Below, in pieces: positions 1 to 4,746 of a stretch of DNA of 7,025 nt (position 1 is its first letter; the number at the start of each line of letters is the position of its first letter). The notes below the pieces were generated by a model. That model ran no database searches. It saw only the letters and a list, made by a program, of their open reading frames with translations, and was not told the DNA's origin. Source of the DNA: JAADDK01 sp964425415 (GTDB taxonomy: Archaea > Thermoplasmatota > Thermoplasmata > Thermoplasmatales > Aciduliprofundaceae); the NCBI GenBank assembly GCA_964425415.1, contig CAYRMJ010000070.1, positions 1 to 7,025 of the forward strand, in the 5' to 3' direction. Made by a program: the position numbers and the translations under genes.

Positions 1-339
1 CCTCCAATAGCAATGGACAGTGTGCTTGTTGAAATTTCTGACGGGTTTACTGATGCGACTCTTACCTATAATGCCTCTGCTACTAACTACACAGCGCTGG
101 ACTCAAGCCATTTTGGAGCCATAATTGCAAGAGACATGCCCCCGTCAAACTGGCAGAGAGACAGGGTACTAACATCCGGTGATGTAGTTAGAGTGCTAAT
201 AAATGCATCTGCCATAGGTCTATACATTGCTCCCCAGACTACCATTACCATAAAGCTCATACCCAAGCACGGAGTGCCCACGCTGGTTGAATTCACAACT
301 CCTGCCACATACACCACAAAGTATGTGGGGCTGTGGTGA
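1..339 (+). CDS. Archaellin (archaeal flagellin), C-terminal part, 5' truncated by window edge
   Basis: This is the C-terminal 112 residues of what I read as an archaellin, the filament subunit of the archaellum. The reading frame is open from base 1, so the true start and the class III signal peptide lie outside the window; the ATG at 13 is internal. What is seen: a beginning like PIAMDSVLVEISDG, a middle DRVLTSGDVVRVLINAS, and a tail IKLIPKHGVPTLVEFTTPATY. The pattern of 'I-P-x-x-G-x-P-T-x-x-E-F-T-T-P' near the C-terminus is typical of archaellins as I know the family. Three N-glycosylation sequons (NAS, NYT, NAS) fit a surface-exposed, glycosylated filament protein. The stop codon overlaps the start of a FlaD/E-type gene, so the two are co-transcribed. 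The related beta-sandwich proteins FlaF and FlaG are an alternative, but the tail favours archaellin. Confidence 0.82.
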   Translation, partial: PPIAMDSVLVEISDGFTDATLTYNASATNYTALDSSHFGAIIARDMPPSNWQRDRVLTSGDVVRVLINASAIGLYIAPQTTITIKLIPKHGVPTLVEFTTPATYTTKYVGLW

Positions 340-686
340 GGATGATACTGGAGAGCGTGGAGGATGATCTGCGAAGCAATCTGCTGGTGGAAAAATGGCT
401 TGGCTACCTGCTGCAGTACATGGACCACGATGCATTGAATAAGCTGATGGATTACTACCAGAGAATTGGCTGGATCTCAGAGAGAGCAAAGAAAAAGTTG
501 ATTTCCATTGCGGAAGGGATAAACTCCTCCCGCAAGGGCACATGGCAGGTGCCCAGCAGAGTGCATATAACCTCACTGCTCTTCATATTTTACCTTGCGC
601 ACGGTGAGATTCCGAGAGAAATCTATGGAATCAAGGCATACATTGATGAATTCACTGCAAATCCAGAGGGTATGCTATCCCTCTGA
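336..686 (+). CDS. flaD/E: Archaellum protein of the FlaD/E (ArlD/E) family, short form
   Basis: A soluble archaellum accessory protein of about 116 residues made almost entirely of the FlaD/E domain. Seen: an amphipathic helical N-terminus, then 'LLQYM..DALNKLMDYYQRIGWISE', 'LISIAEGIN', and 'HITSLLFIFYLA' followed by 'IDEF'. The 'YY..IGWISE' and 'H..SLLFI..L' blocks are what I know as the FlaD/E signature. In Euryarchaeota these proteins belong to the cytoplasmic ring beneath the motor and link it to chemotaxis input. The protein is short (FlaE-like) and lacks the long coiled-coil of FlaD. Start choice: GTG at 336 forms a GTGA overlap with the archaellin stop and has GTGGGG five nt upstream; GTG at 333 or ATG at 342 are possible. 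The gene ends inside the 3' end of the convergent macro-domain gene (12 bp shared), so no further archaellum gene follows. Confidence 0.8.
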   Translation: MRMILESVEDDLRSNLLVEKWLGYLLQYMDHDALNKLMDYYQRIGWISERAKKKLISIAEGINSSRKGTWQVPSRVHITSLLFIFYLAHGEIPREIYGIKAYIDEFTANPEGMLSL

Positions 687-1232
687 AATCTCAAAGCCCT
701 CTGCAAATATTTTTGAAGTTTCGGCATCTATGCTGCAAATTCTTATCAGCTTTATTTTTGAATCTCTATGCTCATCCACGAAATCCTTCACTGCCCTCGC
801 AAATATGGGCACAGCCCTCTTTTTTGGAAAGCCGTAAATGCCAGTGCTGATGGTGGGGATGCTTATGCTCTTCGCACCTAACTTATCAGCTAAGATGAGA
901 GAGTTCAGAACTGCACGATAGAGAAGCTCATTCTCATCTCCTCTACCTCTCCATATTGGGCCAACTGCGTGAATTACATACTTTGCCTTGAGTTTTCCTG
1001 CGGTTGTGTGAACTGCCTCTCCAGTTGCAACAGGCCCTCTTTTTTTAACAATTTCATCGCTCTCTCTCTGAATCTCGTATCCGCCCTTTCGCACGATTGC
1101 TCCTGCCACGCCTCCGCCATGCTGGAGATGCGTGTTCGCAGCGTTCACTATCACGTCCACCTCTTCTTCAGTTATATCGCATCTTGCAATCTCTATCTTC
1201 ACTCCCCTATACACAATGGATTTAAGAATCAT
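675..1232 (-). CDS. Macro-domain protein (ADP-ribose / O-acetyl-ADP-ribose hydrolase type)
   Basis: A stand-alone macro domain of 185 residues, about the length of the archaeal Af1521 type. Macro domains bind ADP-ribose and many remove it from proteins or hydrolyse O-acetyl-ADP-ribose or ADP-ribose-1''-phosphate in the cytoplasm. Seen: the adenine-site aspartate in RCDIT (D19), the catalytic-loop block VDVIVNAANTHLQHGGGVAG (residues 25-44) with the conserved NAAN, the IHAVGP strand (87-92), and the phosphate-binding loop ISTGIYGFP (128-136). All expected ligand-binding motifs look intact. Start: ATG with a strong GAGGTGA Shine-Dalgarno five nt upstream; that SD overlaps the stop codon of the upstream archaemetzincin gene, so the two are translated from one message. 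Which ADP-ribosylated substrate it acts on cannot be told from sequence. Its 3' end overlaps the convergent FlaD/E gene by 12 bp. Confidence 0.93.
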   Translation of the reverse strand: MILKSIVYRGVKIEIARCDITEEEVDVIVNAANTHLQHGGGVAGAIVRKGGYEIQRESDEIVKKRGPVATGEAVHTTAGKLKAKYVIHAVGPIWRGRGDENELLYRAVLNSLILADKLGAKSISIPTISTGIYGFPKKRAVPIFARAVKDFVDEHRDSKIKLIRICSIDAETSKIFAEGFEISEG

Positions 1233-1237
1233 TCAAA

Positions 1238-1244
1238 TCACCTC
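1238..1244 (-). promoter_or_regulatory. Shine-Dalgarno site of the macro-domain gene
   Basis: Read on the minus strand this is GAGGTGA, five nt before the ATG at 1232. Its last three bases (TGA) are also the stop codon of amzA. The site decides the macro gene's start and shows translational coupling with amzA. Confidence 0.8.
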
Positions 1245-1738
1245 AAATGCTCTCTTATTCTGGATGCGCATTCATCGCAGAACTCTGCAGGTTTGATATC
1301 CACATCAACAACGGAATTTGAAAATTGCATCACACATCTGTTATCGCAGTGTTTCAGTCCGAAGGTGTGTCCAAGCTCGTGCATTATCTCCTTTTTCACC
1401 CTCTCAAAGTATCGTGCTCCTGTGGCTCTGAGGCGATGCACGGATACGATACATCCTCGCTCATTCTTTGCAGCCAGCCCCAGAAGAAAGTTGTAGCCCT
1501 CAAATGCCATGTCCTCCGATACTATGCCCACCACCCTATAGCCAGGATATTTTAAAACATGATCAAGTATGCACAGTGCGTTGTACTGTCCCCTCTCTGT
1601 AATGAGGCACTTTTCCGGCATGGGTATGCGAGCATAAATCTTAAATGTGTGATTAAACACAGCTTGCAGACCATTTTTTATTATTTCTATCTCCGCAGGG
1701 GGCACGTTGCCAACAACCACGATGTTTATATCTTCCAC
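1238..1738 (-). CDS. amzA: Archaemetzincin, zinc metallopeptidase (family M54)
   Basis: A 166-residue archaemetzincin, a small zinc metallopeptidase of unknown physiological substrate found in most archaea. Seen: the zinc-binding helix HELGHTFGLKH (H120, E121, H124, H130) immediately followed by C131, C135, the Met-turn M137 in CVM, and the CDEC pair (C154, C157). The cysteines form the second structural zinc site of this family, which separates it from other metzincins. From memory the family motif has four residues between the first two cysteines; here there are three (DNR). The start is a GTG at 1738. No Shine-Dalgarno precedes it, but a TATA box lies about 27 nt upstream, so the mRNA is probably leaderless or nearly so. 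It is the first gene of a two-gene unit with the macro-domain gene, five nt apart, whose ribosome site overlaps this stop codon. There is no signal peptide, so it should act in the cytoplasm. Confidence 0.95.
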   Translation of the reverse strand: MEDINIVVVGNVPPAEIEIIKNGLQAVFNHTFKIYARIPMPEKCLITERGQYNALCILDHVLKYPGYRVVGIVSEDMAFEGYNFLLGLAAKNERGCIVSVHRLRATGARYFERVKKEIMHELGHTFGLKHCDNRCVMQFSNSVVDVDIKPAEFCDECASRIREHLR

Positions 1739-1757
1739 AGATGGGTAATTATATTGG

Positions 1758-1775
1758 AACTTTAAAAATCTTATT
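1758..1775 (-). promoter_or_regulatory. Archaeal promoter (BRE/TATA) for amzA-macro
   Basis: The minus strand reads AATAAGATTTTTAAAGTTCC-like sequence. The box TTTTTAAAG is centred about 27 nt before the GTG start of amzA. That is the normal TATA-to-start distance in archaea and implies a leaderless transcript. Assigned by eye only. Confidence 0.5.
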
Positions 1776-1900
1776 CATAAAAATTGGAGTTTATACTACG
1801 ATTATTTATTTGACTACTTTACATGTGCATCCATAATATTATCTTGACTATTGGGCGAAATGAGAACATATATGGTTTTTACGTTTATTTAGGAGGTTTA

Positions 1901-1936
1901 ATGATTTACGTGCTCTGCAACCCCATCACACATTGA
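1901..1936 (+). CDS. Possible 11-codon leader ORF with strong ribosome site
   Basis: ATG at 1901 opens a tiny frame encoding MIYVLCNPITH and stopping at TGA 1934-1936. It is preceded at 1891-1897 by AGGAGGT, one of the strongest Shine-Dalgarno matches in the window, in an otherwise non-coding divergent region. The stop codon abuts the promoter of the peptidase gene. A TATA-like ATAATATTAT near 1833-1842 could give a transcript with a leader of about 37 nt. It may be a real micro-peptide, a leader, or the remnant of a lost gene. No family can be recognised in 11 residues, and confidence that it is expressed is low. Confidence 0.22.
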   Translation: MIYVLCNPITH

Positions 1937-1950
1937 AAAAGTTTAAATAT
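1934..1950 (+). promoter_or_regulatory. Archaeal promoter (BRE plus TATA box) for the peptidase operon
   Basis: GAAAAAG followed by TTTAAATAT makes a textbook purine-rich BRE and TATA box. The box centre (about 1946) lies some 27 nt before the GTG/ATG start cluster at 1973-1976, so transcription should begin at or next to the start codon, giving a leaderless message for the first gene. Confidence 0.65.
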
Positions 1951-1975
1951 CTTAACTTCATAACCTAAACTGGTG

Positions 1976-3979
1976 ATGTGTGTGAAGGCGACATGGATTG
2001 TGGGAGTGATAGCAATTGCAATTCTCCTCAGTGGTCTGGGGGGGGCGATGGGAGAGCATCCGAACAATAAATGGATGAATCATGGAAGTTTTAAAGGCAT
2101 GGTGTTCTGGAATGGGCATATTCGTTATGTCATCCATGGTCTGCATGCCACTGTGCTTGGGGAAAAGAGTAAAATATTGATTAAAGATGTGTCTTTCAAG
2201 ATATATGTGCATGATGGAAAATGGAAGAGTATTGATTATGTGCCAACAAATTTAGAAATATACAATTCAAACGGAACACATTTTGTGATTGTAGAGGGCG
2301 AGCACAGAGGTGTGTTATATTCTCACATATCTTTGAAGTACGAGCAAAGAGAGAATTTTTCATTGTATCAACCGTTGTATCCTCAACTATGGATCACATT
2401 TAACAGGAGCGTTGAGTACAAGATAGTTTATAAAATAAGTGGGATTCATATAAATAAACTGATGGTTATGGACAATGGGACGGGGTACACAGAGCCACCA
2501 TTCAAGCATGGGCACATGAAGCACGTTATTTTCAATTCCTCTGTGAGAAAAAGCATGGTGTTTAAAGACTGGCAGGACATAATGATTGGATACAAAAATA
2601 GAAAAAAGAAATTTGGATTTAACTGGGAACTGGAAAAGGAAAAATTCAGGGAATTGATATTGAGGACGAATGGGAGCTACACAGATACAATAATTAGCAC
2701 CAAGCCTGAAAAAAGCAAAGAATATGAAATAGAGACTTTCCATCCGCCCATACCTGATACTGGAGGAGGTGGCGGTGGCTCAGGTGGCGGCGGAGGAAGC
2801 ACACCCACAGATTCCGATGGAGATGGACTATCTGATGATACCGAGATTGCTGGGTGGTGGGCGTACTGGTATGATCACTCAGGTAAAAAACATGTTAAGT
2901 TTGTAACATCGGATCCCCAAAATCCAGATACTGATTATGATGGATTAAACGATTATGATGAATGGGAACATTTGCTAGATCCAACTAACAGAGATACAGA
3001 CGGCGATGGCATGTCAGATTACTACGAGATGCATTACGGCAAGCCGGCGGGGGGCTGGCAGGAGCCACATTACTACAACGAGAGGTATGCAGTAATTATT
3101 ATTGGTGGGGGATACGAATCCTCAGGAGATGAGGCATTTTACTTAGCATTTTGGAACGATGGGAAGGCAATGTACTATAAATTGGTAAATGATTATCGTT
3201 ATTCGCCGGAGAATGTGTATTTAATGTCTTCAAGATGGTATGTCTCTGGAGTTGGGTGGAAGGGCCATGATACAACTACGGATTCTATAGTTGATGGTGA
3301 GGCAATGTGGAATGTCTCAGGCAAATACGATATTAAAGACGCTCTGGACGATATTGCACGGAAGATAACAGTACATGATTCCTTGTTTATCACCATTATC
3401 GCACATGGCGGTAAATATGGACAAAATGCCGGATTTTTCATCGTAAGATCAGGGGTTTCAGCTTCAGAAGCAGAAAATAACCCCATATCACAGAGAAATC
3501 CTATTGAGTGTGACTACGATAGGAATGGTAATTTAGGGGCGTATTTAAATTCACATTTTGGTGGAAACAACGGGATCCCAAGAAGATATGCTGTTATGTC
3601 CATTGTTATTCAATCATGTAATAGTGGGTCCTTTGTTCAGAATCTTAAAGGAGATCATAGAATAATCATTACCGCTGCCAAATGGGATGAAGATACATGG
3701 ACAGAAACTGGAAGTAATAATAATCATTGGACTTTTTTGTATGAAGGTGCCACTTCCATAGATAACGTAATTATTGTGGAAAGATATCCTGGATTTATAG
3801 AAAATATGGAATCTATTGATAATCCTAATTCATTATATGCAATGTACCAAGGTGGGTTGAATAGCTCTCAGCATAACATAGTACTTGTTAATTGGGGTTC
3901 TGGTATTACAATACCTCTTTATTATACATCAACTCCTCAAATTTCTGATATTGATCTGGCAAGGGAGGTGTACCTATGA
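1976..3979 (+). CDS. Secreted legumain/caspase-like (clan CD, C13-type) cysteine peptidase with TSP3 calcium repeats
   Basis: A 667-residue exported protein, numbered from ATG 1976. Residues 1-26 are a signal peptide: a lysine, then a hydrophobic run WIVGVIAIAILLSGLGG ending near AMG. Residues 27-262 form an N-terminal domain I do not recognise, with about six N-glycosylation sequons. A Gly/Ser linker covers 263-275. Three thrombospondin type 3-like calcium motifs follow: DSDGDGLSDDTE (279 on), DTDYDGLNDYDEW (318 on) and DTDGDGMSDYYEM (340 on). From 370 comes a caspase-fold domain: strand YAVIIIGGG, 'SPENVYLM', strand FITIIAHGG with putative catalytic H477, strand IVIQSCNSGSF with putative nucleophile C548, then IIITAAKWDEDTW, which resembles the legumain segment after the cysteine. 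The H-G and S-C-x-S-G-S pattern points to family C13 (Asn/Asp-specific legumains, GPI8) within clan CD; specificity is not predictable. No C-terminal membrane anchor. GTG 1973 and GTG 1982 (with GGTGAT upstream) are alternative starts. Two small membrane-protein genes follow. Confidence 0.82.
   Translation: MCVKATWIVGVIAIAILLSGLGGAMGEHPNNKWMNHGSFKGMVFWNGHIRYVIHGLHATVLGEKSKILIKDVSFKIYVHDGKWKSIDYVPTNLEIYNSNGTHFVIVEGEHRGVLYSHISLKYEQRENFSLYQPLYPQLWITFNRSVEYKIVYKISGIHINKLMVMDNGTGYTEPPFKHGHMKHVIFNSSVRKSMVFKDWQDIMIGYKNRKKKFGFNWELEKEKFRELILRTNGSYTDTIISTKPEKSKEYEIETFHPPIPDTGGGGGGSGGGGGSTPTDSDGDGLSDDTEIAGWWAYWYDHSGKKHVKFVTSDPQNPDTDYDGLNDYDEWEHLLDPTNRDTDGDGMSDYYEMHYGKPAGGWQEPHYYNERYAVIIIGGGYESSGDEAFYLAFWNDGKAMYYKLVNDYRYSPENVYLMSSRWYVSGVGWKGHDTTTDSIVDGEAMWNVSGKYDIKDALDDIARKITVHDSLFITIIAHGGKYGQNAGFFIVRSGVSASEAENNPISQRNPIECDYDRNGNLGAYLNSHFGGNNGIPRRYAVMSIVIQSCNSGSFVQNLKGDHRIIITAAKWDEDTWTETGSNNNHWTFLYEGATSIDNVIIVERYPGFIENMESIDNPNSLYAMYQGGLNSSQHNIVLVNWGSGITIPLYYTSTPQISDIDLAREVYL
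2762..2800 (+). repeat. Glycine/serine linker coding tract
   Basis: Thirteen codons encode GGGGGGSGGGGGS between the unknown N-terminal domain and the calcium repeats of the peptidase. Glycine codons are mixed (GGA, GGT, GGC), so this is not a simple triplet-slippage run. It probably acts as a flexible hinge between domains. Confidence 0.9.
3963..3970 (+). promoter_or_regulatory. Shine-Dalgarno site of the 41-residue membrane protein
   Basis: GGGAGGTG lies inside the last codons of the peptidase gene, five nt before ATG 3976, which itself overlaps the peptidase stop (ATGA). The perfect site and overlap decide that the small ORF in this frame is real rather than the longer shadow frame nearby. 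Confidence 0.8.
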
Positions 3980-4101
3980 GAAAGAAAAAATATTTGAAAG
4001 AGCAGCGAAACATACAGATTGCCATTATGATTGGTTTAGTGTTCTTTATTTCTTTTTTAATATTTATATATTTTATAGTTTTAAATATGGGGTGTGCATA
4101 A
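3976..4101 (+). CDS. Small single-pass membrane protein, 41 residues
   Basis: This tiny gene begins MRKKKYLKEQRNIQ, then has a hydrophobic span of about 23 residues (roughly 14-36, rich in I, F and L) and ends in VLNMGCA. The basic N-terminus before the membrane span predicts an inside-N, outside-C orientation by the positive-inside rule. It has no family I can recognise. The evidence that it is a gene is strong for its size: a near-perfect Shine-Dalgarno (GGGAGGTG) with five-nt spacing, ATGA overlap with the peptidase stop, and a TAA directly abutting the ATG of the next gene. The DNA is very AT-rich (11 G/C of 60 bases in 4021-4080), largely because of the membrane span. I infer a helper or anchor for the peptidase or for the following protein. 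A degraded pilin-like or secretion component is an alternative that cannot be tested here. Confidence 0.72.
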   Translation: MRKKKYLKEQRNIQIAIMIGLVFFISFLIFIYFIVLNMGCA

Positions 4102-4569
4102 ATGGAGATTGAAAAGCAGGTAAAAATCTTAAAAATCGTTAATATTGCTCTTGTTGTACTGCTAATTATTGCAGCATACTTCGTTGTATTGAAAGCAACT
4201 ACATTATGCCATCATACAACAATCACGGGTAAATTAATTTATCTTGAAGATATATCTAGACCAGAAAATCCAAAAGTTGGAGTGTATCTAAAGTTAATTC
4301 TTGAATATCCGAAATATGTAAAATTCGGAGAGAAAATTGATTGCGGATTTTTAGTGATGGCCAATGCAACAACGGAGGTTGGGATACACCTTGAAAATAC
4401 TACGGGAAACAAAAAAGATGGGTTCATTGTTGATGTGAAAGATAAAAACAGCAATGGCGTGATTGATACAGGAGATATATTCCATATATATGGGCGACCT
4501 TTAACTGGATACAAGATTATGTTTGAAGTAAATGCTATAAGGGGAAATTTACATATCTACATACCATAG
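4102..4569 (+). CDS. Membrane-anchored extracytoplasmic protein with one EF-hand-type calcium loop
   Basis: A 155-residue protein of no family I can name. Residues 1-11 are charged, residues 12-30 form a hydrophobic helix (IVNIALVVLLIIAAYFVVL), and the remaining 125 residues look beta-rich and are probably outside the cell. D114 to D125 (DKNSNGVIDTGD) is a canonical 12-residue EF-hand or dockerin-type calcium loop: Asp/Asn at positions 1, 3, 5, 9 and 12, Gly at 6, Ile at 8. It is followed by IFHIYG and a strand-rich tail. Similar 'D-x-N-x-D/N-G-x-x-x-x-G-D' loops occur in archaeal type IV pilin-like and surface proteins, so a pilin-like or surface-adhesin role is possible. C36 and C81 could pair. 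The start abuts the previous stop (TAAATG) and has GGGGTG seven nt upstream. It is the third gene of the peptidase operon, and both it and the peptidase carry calcium-binding motifs. Confidence 0.8.
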   Translation: MEIEKQVKILKIVNIALVVLLIIAAYFVVLKATTLCHHTTITGKLIYLEDISRPENPKVGVYLKLILEYPKYVKFGEKIDCGFLVMANATTEVGIHLENTTGNKKDGFIVDVKDKNSNGVIDTGDIFHIYGRPLTGYKIMFEVNAIRGNLHIYIP

Positions 4570-4746
4570 GGAGGTTCTAAAGTAAGTATCCATGTGAAAA
4601 AGTTATAAATAAAAATACACCTTTTTTTATGTTATTAGATTTTTTGGAGTATTCAGAAATGGAAAGAGTTGATTGTAGGAAGTGGAGGCTATTTCTCATT
4701 TATTTGTAGGTATCTAATTTGAAAGCCATACGGAATTTTAAAGATA
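4570..4746. other. Convergent intergenic region
   Basis: AT-rich non-coding sequence between the peptidase operon and the end of rtcB. It begins with GGGAGGTTC, part of an apparent ribosome site right after the stop of the EF-hand protein, but the only start-like codons after it give frames of one or four codons. T tracts for the plus-strand transcript lie in the middle. I saw no tRNA, convincing hairpin or other gene. Confidence 0.6.
4620..4646 (+). terminator. Oligo-T transcription terminator of the peptidase operon
   Basis: A run of seven T (4622-4628) followed by a run of six T (4640-4645) lies about 50-75 nt after the last stop codon. Archaeal RNA polymerase terminates at such T-rich tracts without a hairpin. 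No comparable tract was seen for rtcB on the other strand here. Confidence 0.55.

Noticed and set aside
87..576. Minus-strand ORFs of 113 and 118 codons
   Set aside because: They are antisense to the archaellin and FlaD/E genes and show no recognisable motif.
969..1555. Plus-strand ORFs of 175 and 76 codons
   Set aside because: They are antisense to the macro and amzA genes, which show clear catalytic motifs. The translations are Ser/Cys/His-rich as expected from shadow frames.
3885..4112. Plus-strand ORF of 75 codons overlapping the peptidase 3' end
   Set aside because: It lies in a different frame from both the peptidase and the 41-residue gene, lacks a ribosome site, and its translation has no domain-like pattern. 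The frame at 3976-4101 has a perfect SD and exact junctions.
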